64,000 nt of DNA from JANJTB01 sp032027125 (GTDB lineage: Bacteria > Bacteroidota > Ignavibacteria > Kapaibacteriales > UBA2268): positions 858,196 to 922,195 of the forward strand of contig JAVSMQ010000001.1 in the NCBI GenBank assembly GCA_032027125.1. The letters run 5' to 3'. Shown here piece after piece: positions 43,120-51,895 of the stretch; position 1 is the first letter of the stretch, and the number at the start of each line of letters is the position of its first letter. The notes below the pieces were generated by a model. It searched no databases. It was not told where the DNA came from and saw only the letters and a list, made by a program, of their open reading frames with translations. The translations under genes were made by a program, and so were the position numbers.

Positions 43120-43299
43120 TTACTTAATTTCTTTATGCAAAGTATGACGTCTTAAAAAAGGATTATACTTCCTTATCTCCAGACGGCTGGGTGTATTTTG
43201 CTTATTCTTTGTAGTTGAATATCTTGAAGGCGGCTTGCCTTCGCCTTTTGCTTCAGTACATTCAACTGTTATAACGATTCGTTGCTCTTTCTTAGCCAT
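43120..43299 (-). CDS. rpmG: 50S ribosomal protein L33
   Basis: A 59-residue protein from ATG 43299: MAKKEQRIVITVECTEAK, then PPSRYSTTKNKQNTPSRLEI and KYNPFLRRHTLHKEIK, the L33 pattern. Only one Cys is present, so this is the zinc-free (C-minus) form. TATTTTTG on the minus strand (43342-43349) is a fair -7 box 40 bp upstream. It stands without rpmB or other ribosomal genes here. Confidence 0.95.
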   Translation of the reverse strand: MAKKEQRIVITVECTEAKGEGKPPSRYSTTKNKQNTPSRLEIRKYNPFLRRHTLHKEIK

Positions 43300-43474
43300 T
43301 GTAATAATTCCAAAGTTCGATTATTAAATTTATAGAACTACAAAAATACCATTTTTTTTTATAATATTAAAATTATTTGTAGCTTTTTTAAAAATACAAT
43401 GATAATTTAAACACATCTTTGACATTTAAATTTATTTTCAAAAGATTTTAATCAATTGAATCTAATAGGTTAAA
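43300..43474. other. AT-rich leader of rpmG and spacer to the MITE
   Basis: Together with the following repeat this fills 43300-43653 between priA and rpmG. It contains the rpmG -7 box (43342-43349) and poly-A/T tracts. No coding sequence is seen. Confidence 0.5.
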
Positions 43475-43652
43475 AGTCTGCTTATTAAGTCATGATGTTT
43501 GTTCTGTCAGTCTGAGCGGAGTCGAAGACTGATACAATAACCTGCAATTAGCGCATATATCACACTTCGACTAAGTTTATCCTGAGCTTGTCGAAGGGCT
43601 CAGTGTGCCATTAGTGTAGAATTAGAAAGAGTAAATACTTAATCAACAGACT
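43475..43652. repeat. MITE-like element, second copy of the 28.5-kb family
   Basis: Ends AGTCTGCTTATTAAG (43475-43489) and CTTAATCAACAGACT (43638-43652) are imperfect inverts. The core has GTCAGTCTGAGCGGAGTCGA facing CTTCGACTAAG...GAAGGGCTCAGTGTG, with a TTTATCCTGAGCTTGTCGAA insertion relative to the copy at 28516-28660. It ends one base before the priA stop codon. Confidence 0.8.
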
Positions 43653-43653
43653 C

Positions 43654-46161
43654 CTAAATAGCAGAATGTGAATCAATATCAATTTTCATCATAACACCCT
43701 GATGCGAAATATTGAGTTTGAAATCCAAAAGTGCTGTTCTCAGCATTTTTCTGAGCTTGACTCCGGATTTGTCAATCAATTTATGATTTTTAATAATTAT
43801 TATTCTTCTGTGATAATTATTCAATTTCGGCATTGCAGGTAGTATCGGACCAAGTATTTCTGCAAAATTTGTATCTTTCGGTAATAAACCTTCGAATGCA
43901 GATGCGTAATTTGATACTAAATTCTCTTCCTTGCCATAAAATTCAATGACGACAAATCTGGTAAAAGGAGGATATAAAGCAGCTTCACGGACTTTTATTT
44001 CAGATTTGTAAAATCCGTCGTAGTCAGCATTCTTTGCGTATTTAATTGCAGGATTTTCAGGATTAAAAGATTGTATAACAACTTCGCCGGGTTGATTTTT
44101 CTTTCTGCCGGCTCTGCCCGAAACCTGTGTCAGAAGCTGGAAAGTTCGCTCTCCGGCACGAAAATCCGGCAGATAAAGCTGTATATCGGCATTTATTACC
44201 CCAACTACAGTCACCCTGTCAAAATCAAGACCTTTGGCAATCATCTGAGTCCCGACCAAAATATCAACTTTTCCTGACCCGAAATTCTGCAATATTCTTC
44301 TTTGGTTTCCTTTTTTGGAGGAAGTATCAACATCAAGTCTTGCCATTACCGGGTCTAATCCTTCTGATTTAAGAACTTCACTGAGCTCATCCTCCACTCT
44401 TTGCGTTCCATAACCGATAATCTCAAAATCTTCGGACTTACATTCCGGACATTTCGAAGGAACATTTGTACTGAATCCGCAATAATGACATCTGAGCTGT
44501 TCTTTTACTTTATGGTAAGTAAGTTTGATTGCACAGTTTTTACATTCGGGTACATGGCTGCATGAAGTGCATCGAAGATTAATTGAAAAGCCGCGTCTGT
44601 TTTGAAGAATTAGGGTACCTTCATTTTTGGACATACTTTTCTTTATCTTATCTAGAAGTAATTTGGAAATTGTTGATTTGACCTGTCCTTTTTTATACGA
44701 ACTAAGCATATCAATCAATGTAACCTTCGGCATCTTTGCACCGTCGGCTCTTGAATTGATTTTCAGTAAATGATATTTACCCGTCTTTGCATTATACATT
44801 GATTCGAGAGAAGGTGTTGCAGAACCCAAAACAACGGTTGCACCCTCAAAAACTCCTCGAATAACAGCAGCATCTCTTGCATTATATCTTGGTGTCGGAG
44901 ATTCCTGTTTATATGAGGATTCATGCTCTTCGTCAACAATTATTAGTCCAAGATTACTAAACGGAGCAAATACAGCCGAACGAACTCCTAATGCTATTTT
45001 TATTTTGCCTGAATGAATAAGTTTCCAGGATTCATATCTTTCGGCATCGGTCATTTTACTGTGCATAACAGCAATCTGATGACCGAAGGTTGCGGCAAAT
45101 CTGTCAATCAACTGTGGAGTCAATGATATTTCAGGTACAAGAATAAGAGCTGATTTGTTCTGTTCAAGTGCTTTTTTTATTAAATGCAGATAAATTAAAG
45201 TTTTTCCGCTTCCTGTAATACCATGGAGCAAATAAGTATTGTTTATACCTGAAGTTACAGATTCGGCAATGATTTTATAATTCTCAGTCTGTTCATCGGT
45301 CATTTCTAAAAGTGATTCGTCACCTTTGCCAAGTGTGTTTTTGTCATCTGAAACTTTACGCGGTGCTTCAATCTCAATATTCTGGAGTAAATTCTTATCA
45401 ATCAGATACTTTAAATGAGAATGATTGCTTTGAGTAGTTGTAAGTGCAGTCTTTACAACAGGATATTCATTCTCGGCATTTTTCATAAAAACATAACTGA
45501 ACAGCCTTGCTCTTATCGGCGAGCCGGATTCAAGTTTGTCAAAAACCTGTTTCAGTTTTACTTCATCATTAACTATGTGTCTGCCAACCTGCAGGCATTT
45601 GATTTTTTTTATTGCTGCTTCTCTTTTAAGAACTCTTCTGGTTTCCAAAAAGCCAAGTCTTTCGAGAGCATATATAGCAGAATTAATATTTTTGTTACCT
45701 AATTTACGTTCCAGAGACGAAATCGAAACCGGTTCTTCCTGATTCAATAACAGATTGAGTACTTCGGTACGCAAAGGGCTTCTCTGACGCATTTTCATCA
45801 ACTCGTATGTTCCGGGTACTTTCAGCACCTTAACCCTGATGGTGGTCTCAGGAGACATAGATGGAGGTGTTGCCGCTTTGAGGGTTTCTCCCCACGAGCA
45901 CATATAATATTCTGAAATCCAGCGTGTCAATCTTAACATACCCGATGAAAATGCCGGACTTACATCGAGTATTTCCATTACGGGTTTCAACTCACGTACA
46001 ACCGGAAGGCTCTCATCGGAAACAATTATACCTGTCAGTATTCTGGCTCCAAATTCAACCAAAGCACGCTTACCGATATAATTGGTCTCGTCATCAGGAA
46101 TTGTATAGGTATATAACTGATCTGTTGGAACTGGAACTGCTATTTTTACAACTTTACTCAT
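43654..46161 (-). CDS. priA: Primosomal replication protein N' (PriA helicase)
   Basis: From ATG 46161 (MSKVVKIAVPVPTDQLYTY, the normal PriA start; a longer in-frame start at 46212 adds 17 unlikely residues) the protein has 835 residues. It has the 3' DNA-binding domain, Walker A HGITGSGKTLIYL, DEEH box IIVDEEHESSYKQ, and the zinc-binding cysteines CTSCSHVPECKNC ... CHYCGF ... CPECKS, then the helicase C domain (ILVGTQMIAKGLDF, VSGRAGR). It restarts stalled replication forks. Confidence 0.96.
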   Translation of the reverse strand: MSKVVKIAVPVPTDQLYTYTIPDDETNYIGKRALVEFGARILTGIIVSDESLPVVRELKPVMEILDVSPAFSSGMLRLTRWISEYYMCSWGETLKAATPPSMSPETTIRVKVLKVPGTYELMKMRQRSPLRTEVLNLLLNQEEPVSISSLERKLGNKNINSAIYALERLGFLETRRVLKREAAIKKIKCLQVGRHIVNDEVKLKQVFDKLESGSPIRARLFSYVFMKNAENEYPVVKTALTTTQSNHSHLKYLIDKNLLQNIEIEAPRKVSDDKNTLGKGDESLLEMTDEQTENYKIIAESVTSGINNTYLLHGITGSGKTLIYLHLIKKALEQNKSALILVPEISLTPQLIDRFAATFGHQIAVMHSKMTDAERYESWKLIHSGKIKIALGVRSAVFAPFSNLGLIIVDEEHESSYKQESPTPRYNARDAAVIRGVFEGATVVLGSATPSLESMYNAKTGKYHLLKINSRADGAKMPKVTLIDMLSSYKKGQVKSTISKLLLDKIKKSMSKNEGTLILQNRRGFSINLRCTSCSHVPECKNCAIKLTYHKVKEQLRCHYCGFSTNVPSKCPECKSEDFEIIGYGTQRVEDELSEVLKSEGLDPVMARLDVDTSSKKGNQRRILQNFGSGKVDILVGTQMIAKGLDFDRVTVVGVINADIQLYLPDFRAGERTFQLLTQVSGRAGRKKNQPGEVVIQSFNPENPAIKYAKNADYDGFYKSEIKVREAALYPPFTRFVVIEFYGKEENLVSNYASAFEGLLPKDTNFAEILGPILPAMPKLNNYHRRIIIIKNHKLIDKSGVKLRKMLRTALLDFKLNISHQGVMMKIDIDSHSAI

Positions 46162-46309
46162 TAATACCGAATTTTTTACAAAAAACAAATTCTTTAAAAC
46201 TTTTTTCGTCAATCTTTTTTTAGAAAAAAGTAAACTTTAATTATTCAATTACGTTTTAATCAGTGTATAATTGAAAATTTCTTTTAAAGGACTAACAGGA
46301 TACAAAAAT

Positions 46310-47533
46310 ATGAGTAAATTTTGGATTTATATAATTGTTTTTTTTCTGATTATAAATGCATGCTCTTCAGAAGACAATTCCTATGAACAAAATCCTGCCG
46401 AAAAAGGCATTAACTTTGCGTTAAATAAACAAAATTCAGAGCAGATTCAAAAAAACAATGACGAATTATATAATTCAAGACAAAATTCATTAACCCGTGC
46501 AATTGCTGCGTGCAGTCCTGCAATTGTAGGTATTAATATTACAGAAGTAAGACAGGTTGTTGTTCGTGACCAATTTTTTGATGACCCGTTTTTTAATCAG
46601 TTTATGCGAAGGTTTTACGGCGATAATCCTCAGAACAGAAGAACACGGAATTACGAAGTCAGAGGTTTGGGTTCGGGTTTCATAATTTCACCTGACGGTT
46701 ATATTCTAACAAATCATCATGTTGCCGGTAATGCATCGAAAATTGTTGTAACAATGACAGACGGAACAAAACATGATGCTGAAATCATAGGTTCGGATAT
46801 GGTGTCTGATGTGGCTTTACTGAAGATTTCAGGTAAGAATCTGCCATATCTCAAACTCAGCAATTCAGATGATATAATAATCGGGGAATGGGCAATTGCT
46901 TTTGGGAATCCTTTCGGACTTTTCGACAGAAATGCCAAACCGACTGTGACTGTGGGTGTAGTATCAAATAACGGTGTAAATTTTCTGCATGAAGACCAGC
47001 CATATAACCGAGTTTATAAAGGCATGATACAAACTGATGCTGCAATAAGTTCTGGCAATTCCGGCGGTCCCCTTGTGAATTCATTGGGTGAAGTTATTGG
47101 AATGAACACAATTATATATTCCACATCACAGGGAAGTCAGGGTGCAGGAAGTATCGGTATAGGATTCTCAATTCCGATAAACCGTGTTAAAAATATATTG
47201 GAACAACTGAAATCAGGAAATTCAATTGATAGGAATTATTATACAGGAATTGAGCCCAGACTGCTTGATGAACAGCTTGCTAAAATGATAAAATCCGATA
47301 ATACTGAAGGTGTTGTTATTTTCGGAATGCAGAGGAACTCTCCCGCTGAACAGTCAGGGCTTGACCTTGGAGATATTATTATTGAAATTAATGACATCAA
47401 AATCATCAGTCTCGAAGATTATTTTATGGCTGTCGGTGATTCTCAGACTGGCGACAAACTCGATTTCACAATTATTAGAAACGGAAAGATTCTAAAAAAG
47501 AGTCTTAAATTAGTACAAATCCCAAGGCGTTAA
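46310..47533 (+). CDS. HtrA/DegP-like serine protease, lipoprotein form
   Basis: From ATG 46310 the protein has 407 residues; a TTG at 46271 is less likely because it would bury the lipobox. The signal ends IINAC with Cys18, so it is probably a lipoprotein. Catalytic triad: H137 in TNHHVAG, D167 in SDVALLKI, S251 in SGNSGGPL. One PDZ domain follows (SPAEQSGLDLGDIIIEIND). It would degrade misfolded envelope proteins in the periplasm. Most HtrA proteins are soluble or have a membrane anchor, so lipid anchoring is notable. lptB follows by 1 bp. Confidence 0.9.
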   Translation: MSKFWIYIIVFFLIINACSSEDNSYEQNPAEKGINFALNKQNSEQIQKNNDELYNSRQNSLTRAIAACSPAIVGINITEVRQVVVRDQFFDDPFFNQFMRRFYGDNPQNRRTRNYEVRGLGSGFIISPDGYILTNHHVAGNASKIVVTMTDGTKHDAEIIGSDMVSDVALLKISGKNLPYLKLSNSDDIIIGEWAIAFGNPFGLFDRNAKPTVTVGVVSNNGVNFLHEDQPYNRVYKGMIQTDAAISSGNSGGPLVNSLGEVIGMNTIIYSTSQGSQGAGSIGIGFSIPINRVKNILEQLKSGNSIDRNYYTGIEPRLLDEQLAKMIKSDNTEGVVIFGMQRNSPAEQSGLDLGDIIIEINDIKIISLEDYFMAVGDSQTGDKLDFTIIRNGKILKKSLKLVQIPRR

Positions 47534-47534
47534 A

Positions 47535-48332
47535 GTGGAAATATCAAGCATTCTTAAAGCAGATAATCTTATAAAAAAATATAAACAGCGTGTTGTTGTC
47601 AAGGGTGTATCACTTCAGGTGCAGCAGGGTGAAATAGTCGGTCTGCTCGGTCCAAACGGTGCCGGTAAAACTACATCGTTTTACATGATTGTCGGGATGA
47701 TTAAACCGAATTCCGGTGAAGTTTATCTTGATGAGCAGGAAATTACCGGCAAACCCATGTACAGAAGGTCACGCTTAGGAATCAGCTATCTGCCTCAGGA
47801 ACCGTCGGTTTTCAGAAAAATGTCCGTTGAAAATAATATTAAAGCTATTCTGCAGCTTCAAAAATTGAGTGCGAAACAAAGAAAAGAGAAACTCGAAAGA
47901 TTAATTGAAGAATTCGGACTGAGTAAAATTCGTAAAAGTAAAGGTTATATGCTCTCAGGCGGAGAAAGAAGAAGATGCGAAATTGCCCGAACTCTGGCAT
48001 CTGACCCAAAATTTGTTCTGCTTGATGAACCGTTTGCCGGCATTGACCCTATTGCTGTCGAGGACATTATGAAAATTGTTATGAAACTTAAAGAGCAGAA
48101 TATCGGGGTACTTATTACTGACCATAATGTTCACGAAACACTGTCAATTACTGACAGAGCATATATTTTGATTGACGGGAATATATATATATCCGGTACT
48201 GCCGAGGCTATTGCAGCAAATTCCGAAGTCCGTAAGCTATACCTGGGAGAGACTTTTAAACTCGAAAGATACGGCAGTTTAAATGAATCGAATAATCCTG
48301 AGGATGATTTACAACCTAATAACAATTTATAA
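47535..48332 (+). CDS. lptB: LPS export ABC transporter ATPase LptB
   Basis: The 265-residue ATPase has Walker A GPNGAGKTT, Q-loop LPQEPSVF (typical of LptB), signature LSGGERRR, Walker B FVLLDEPFAGIDPIAV and the H-loop TDHNV. LptB powers transport of lipopolysaccharide with LptFG. Start is GTG at 47535, directly after the protease stop codon, so translation is coupled. The C-terminus carries about 25 extra polar residues (NESNNPEDDLQPNNNL). Confidence 0.95.
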   Translation: MEISSILKADNLIKKYKQRVVVKGVSLQVQQGEIVGLLGPNGAGKTTSFYMIVGMIKPNSGEVYLDEQEITGKPMYRRSRLGISYLPQEPSVFRKMSVENNIKAILQLQKLSAKQRKEKLERLIEEFGLSKIRKSKGYMLSGGERRRCEIARTLASDPKFVLLDEPFAGIDPIAVEDIMKIVMKLKEQNIGVLITDHNVHETLSITDRAYILIDGNIYISGTAEAIAANSEVRKLYLGETFKLERYGSLNESNNPEDDLQPNNNL

Positions 48333-48377
48333 TTTTTTTTTGCGTTAACAGTAAAGTTAAACTTATTATTGATAATT

Positions 48378-48611
48378 ATGACATATATAGCAGAAAGAAT
48401 TACTATTAGTGATGACTTATGCGGCGGTAAGCCGACAATAAGAGGTATGAGAATTACTGTTGAAACAATTCTTGAATTTTTAGGTGCAGGCAATTCAATT
48501 GAAGATATATTAATTGCTTATCCTTTTCTTGAACATGATGATGTAACTGCTTGTTTACAATTTGCCAGCGATTTGTTAAAAAGGAAATTCGTCATTAAAC
48601 CGGTTGCTTGA
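48378..48611 (+). CDS. DUF433-family antitoxin
   Basis: From ATG 48378 the protein has 77 residues with the DUF433 pattern ITISDDLCGGKPTIRGMRITVETILEFLGAGNSIEDIL and YPFLEHDDVTACLQFA (landmarks). This family pairs with DUF5615 PIN-like toxins (VapB45-type). The next gene starts 2 bp after its stop codon. The antitoxin role is inferred from family and pairing. Confidence 0.88.
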   Translation: MTYIAERITISDDLCGGKPTIRGMRITVETILEFLGAGNSIEDILIAYPFLEHDDVTACLQFASDLLKRKFVIKPVA

Positions 48612-48613
48612 AA

Positions 48614-48955
48614 ATGACAAAATTTCTGATTGATGTAAACCTGCCATCTAATTTTTATCTTTGGAATTCAGAAAACTTCATTCATCAAATTGATATTTCC
48701 AAAGTAGCAAAAGATGAAGAAATTTGGAATTATGCCAAAGCAAATAATTTGACAATTATCACTAAAGATAGTGATTTTTCTAATCGTATTTTATTATCTG
48801 AGCCACCTCCCAAAGTAATACATTTCAAATTCGGCAATTTAAAAATTCAGGATTTCAATTCATATTTATCAAAAATATGGAATGAAATACTTGAAATCAA
48901 TGAATCTTGTAAATTGGTAAATGTTTTCTCTGACCATTTGGAAGGAATTGAATAA
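48614..48955 (+). CDS. DUF5615-family PIN-like toxin
   Basis: From ATG 48614 the protein has 113 residues. It has the FLIDVNLPSNFYLW start, IWNYAKANNLTIITKDSDFSNR, and KVIHFKFGNLKIQDF typical of DUF5615 (Mut7-C/PIN-like) nucleases, with acidic residues D7 in LIDVNLP and D57, D59 in TKDSDF as probable metal ligands. It is the toxin partner of the DUF433 gene. A TTG at 48608 overlapping the antitoxin stop is an alternative start. Confidence 0.87.
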   Translation: MTKFLIDVNLPSNFYLWNSENFIHQIDISKVAKDEEIWNYAKANNLTIITKDSDFSNRILLSEPPPKVIHFKFGNLKIQDFNSYLSKIWNEILEINESCKLVNVFSDHLEGIE

Positions 48956-49092
48956 TAATCTTGAAAATCATTAATAATTACTTCCTAATTTCTTGATATT
49001 TAAGAAAAACAACATCATTAAATCAATATCAATCATTGTTATATTATTTTTTTGTTTTCTGATTTTTTAGATGATTTTTTTTGATTTTGTAT

Positions 49093-49100
49093 TATCTTTG
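49093..49100 (+). promoter_or_regulatory. Probable -7 box of tatC
   Basis: TATCTTTG matches TAnnTTTG and lies 65 bp before the tatC ATG. TTTG sequences lie upstream but not at the ideal 17-23 nt distance. Confidence 0.35.
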
Positions 49101-49165
49101 TAGTTCTGAATATTTACAACGGCAAAATTTATGTTATCTATGAAATTTAATTATAATCCGGCATT

Positions 49166-49939
49166 ATGAAAGAAGAGGAACCGAATCAGGATACTGAAGA
49201 TGCAGAAGAAACTGGAATCGGATTTTTCGACCATCTTGAAGAATTAAGAAATCGAATCATTTATGCGTTTATCGGAGTTATTGCAGCCTGCATATTAACC
49301 GGTATTTTCATAGACCCTCTAATGAATTTTATACTTCTCCAGCCTGCTGCAAAAGCCGGTGTCAGCCTTCAGAATCTCAAACCATTCGGAGTACCGTTAT
49401 TATACTTCAAAGTAATATTTTTAAGCGGTATTATTTTGGCATTTCCATTTATTCTTTATCAATTATGGAAATTCATTGCCCCTGGACTATATGACAACGA
49501 ACGTCACTGGGTAACAAAAATAACATTTTTTACATCATTTTGTTTTTTGATGGGTGTAGCATTTGCATATTTCTTTATGATACCTGCAATGCTTGAGTTT
49601 GCTGCCTCTTTTGGTTCATCAATGATACGAACGGACATTGACGTTAACGAATATTTCGGATTTATGACAATGATTCTGCTTGCCGCCGGGCTGATTTTTG
49701 AAATGCCTATGATTTCATTCGTTTTGGCAAAGTTAGGTATTATCAATGCAAAAATGCTCAGAAAATACTGGCGTCATTCTGCAGTGGGTATATTGGTCAT
49801 TGCGGCTGTTGTAACTCCAACTCCTGACCCTGTCAACCAGATGTTTTTTGCAATTCCGCTGCTTATATTATACGAAATAAGCATATTGGTTGCAAAAATG
49901 GCAGGCAAGAAAAAAATTGAAGAACCTGAAGCAGTATAA
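49166..49939 (+). CDS. tatC: Sec-independent protein translocase TatC
   Basis: The 257-residue protein begins with an acidic stretch, then FFDHLEELRNRIIYAFIGV, the TatC signature, six membrane helices, and PLLYFKVIFLSGIILAFPFILYQLWKFIAPGL (landmark of the conserved first half). It is the receptor of the Tat pathway for folded proteins with twin-arginine signals. tatA/tatB are not adjacent. Monocistronic, convergent with the helicase gene. Confidence 0.96.
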   Translation: MKEEEPNQDTEDAEETGIGFFDHLEELRNRIIYAFIGVIAACILTGIFIDPLMNFILLQPAAKAGVSLQNLKPFGVPLLYFKVIFLSGIILAFPFILYQLWKFIAPGLYDNERHWVTKITFFTSFCFLMGVAFAYFFMIPAMLEFAASFGSSMIRTDIDVNEYFGFMTMILLAAGLIFEMPMISFVLAKLGIINAKMLRKYWRHSAVGILVIAAVVTPTPDPVNQMFFAIPLLILYEISILVAKMAGKKKIEEPEAV

Positions 49940-50000
49940 TTTTCTGGATATTTACTATTGATGAATTTTACATCAGGGAAATAAAAAAGATAAAAAAACA

Positions 50001-50037
50001 TTACTCATCCGATAGTAATTCACTATCGGATGAGTAA
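50001..50037. terminator. Bidirectional terminator between tatC and the helicase gene
   Basis: A perfect 16-bp inverted repeat, TTACTCATCCGATAGT (50001-50016) and ACTATCGGATGAGTAA (50022-50037), with loop AATTC. It lies between convergent genes, with A-rich sequence on the left and T-rich on the right. Confidence 0.85.
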
Positions 50038-50047
50038 TTATTATAAT

Positions 50048-51769
50048 TTATTTTTTTCTTCTGGGCTTTCTTTTGTCGTTATCCCTACTGCTGCCGCCAC
50101 GGTCTCTATCTCTTCCGCCTCCGCCGCCGGCAGGTTCTTTGTCAACTTTAACAACTAATTGTCTGTCTTCGAATTCAAGACCGTTAATGGATTTTATTAC
50201 TTTAGGGTAATTGTTGCTGTCAATTTCAAAAACGGAGTGATTTTTTTGAATATCAATTTTTCCGATTTTAAATTTTGTACCCTTGTTCGATTTATTCAGC
50301 ATTTCGATAAGCATACTCGGATAAAATCCGTCTGACCTGCCGACATTGATGAATAATTTTGTAAAATCTTCGCGTTCATTTTCACGACTGTCTCGGTCGA
50401 ATCTGCTGTCACGTTTGCCGCCCTTATCACGGGACGGGAAAGCTTCATTAAGGTTAAGGTCTTCGGCATCACGGTAGTATTGCAAAAATCTGTTGAATTC
50501 TACCGATACAAGTCTTTTAATCAGGTCTTCTTTCTCAATCCAACCGAGTTTTTTGTAAATTATCGGAAGGTAAGGCTCAATATCATGATGTTCAATTTCG
50601 ATATGTTCAATTTTTTCAATCAAATGGAACAGTTGTTTCTCACAGACTTCTTTACCATTCGGCACTTTATCCCAGACAAATTCTTTACCAATCTTCTTTT
50701 CAATAAGCCTGATACGGTATTTTTCCTTCATGTTAATAATGGCGATTGATATTCCGGTTTTGCCGGCTCTGCCTGTTCTGCCGCTTCGGTGGTTATAGGC
50801 GTCACTGTCTTCAGGAAGATTGTAATTGATTATATGTGTCAAATCATTAACGTCAATTCCTCTGGCGGCAACATCTGTGGCTACAAGGAGTTGTATTGTC
50901 TTATGGCGGAACTTACCCATTACTGTATCTCTCTGTCCCTGAGATAAATCTCCGTGGAGAGGCTCGGCATTATAACCGTCTGCGATCAGTTTATCGGCAA
51001 TTTCCTGAGTTTCTATGCGGGTTCTGCAAAAAACTATTCCGTAAATATTCGGATAAAAATCGGCTATACGTTTAAGTGTAGAATATTTGTCCTTAGCATG
51101 AACAGTATAACAGATGTGTTTGATATTATCAGCACCTGCATTTTTACTGCCAACCGTAATTTCGATTGGGTTTTTCATGTATTTTTTTGCTATTCTTGCA
51201 ATTTCGGGAGGCATAGTTGCCGAAAACATCAACTTATTTGATTCATCGGGAATATGGCTTAAAATTGATTCAATACTGTCGGTGAATCCCATGTTCAGCA
51301 TTTCGTCAGCTTCATCAAGAATAAGTTTAGAAACATGGTCGAGCTTAACGGCACGTCTTTCTATCATATCAATCAGCCTGCCGGGAGTAGCAACAATAAT
51401 GTGTGCTCCCTTTTTCAAGGCTCTGAATTGTGTATCAATGCTTGCACCGCCATATACAGGTACGATACGTAATTTTTCTATATATTTTGCATAATCCATC
51501 AGGTCGTCCGCTATCTGGATACACAGTTCACGGGTCGGACTTAATATTAAAACCTGTACATGATTAAGACTTAAATCAATTTTTTGCAAAATAGGGAGTC
51601 CGAATGCGGCAGTTTTGCCGGTGCCTGTTTGAGCTAATGCAACAACATTGGTATCGGATTTGAGAAGAAGCGGAATAACCTGCTCCTGGACAGGCATGGG
51701 GTTTGCGAATCCCAGTTCAGATATCGCTTTTATTAATTCGGGAGCTATACCCAGTTCTTGAAATGTCAT
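50048..51769 (-). CDS. deaD: DEAD-box ATP-dependent RNA helicase
   Basis: The 573-residue protein has the Q motif, Walker A AQTGTGKTA, PTRELCIQ, DEAD box LILDEADEML, SAT (MFSATMPPEIA), ATDVAARGID and HRSGRTGRAG. A C-terminal RNA-binding domain of DbpA type follows (residues about 470-545: KLFINVGRSDGFYP ... VDKEPAG), then an RG-rich tail (GGGGRDRDRGGSS). It resembles CsdA/DeaD, the helicase used in ribosome assembly and cold growth. Confidence 0.93.
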   Translation of the reverse strand: MTFQELGIAPELIKAISELGFANPMPVQEQVIPLLLKSDTNVVALAQTGTGKTAAFGLPILQKIDLSLNHVQVLILSPTRELCIQIADDLMDYAKYIEKLRIVPVYGGASIDTQFRALKKGAHIIVATPGRLIDMIERRAVKLDHVSKLILDEADEMLNMGFTDSIESILSHIPDESNKLMFSATMPPEIARIAKKYMKNPIEITVGSKNAGADNIKHICYTVHAKDKYSTLKRIADFYPNIYGIVFCRTRIETQEIADKLIADGYNAEPLHGDLSQGQRDTVMGKFRHKTIQLLVATDVAARGIDVNDLTHIINYNLPEDSDAYNHRSGRTGRAGKTGISIAIINMKEKYRIRLIEKKIGKEFVWDKVPNGKEVCEKQLFHLIEKIEHIEIEHHDIEPYLPIIYKKLGWIEKEDLIKRLVSVEFNRFLQYYRDAEDLNLNEAFPSRDKGGKRDSRFDRDSRENEREDFTKLFINVGRSDGFYPSMLIEMLNKSNKGTKFKIGKIDIQKNHSVFEIDSNNYPKVIKSINGLEFEDRQLVVKVDKEPAGGGGGRDRDRGGSSRDNDKRKPRRKK

Positions 51770-51800
51770 CTAAATATTTCTTTTTCTAAAAATGTTAAAT

Positions 51801-51817
51801 ACGAAAGTACAAATATA
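51801..51817 (-). promoter_or_regulatory. -7 box of the DEAD-box helicase gene
   Basis: On the minus strand TATATTTG (51810-51817) matches TAnnTTTG and runs into GTACTTTCGT. The 13-base TTTGTACTTTCGT is identical to the atp operon promoter (19973-19985), pointing to shared start-site context. Confidence 0.45.
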
Positions 51818-51895
51818 ACACTTTTATAAACATCTGATATATAATTAATTTAGGATTGAATCAATTAGCACTGTTATTGCCAATAATTATTCAGT

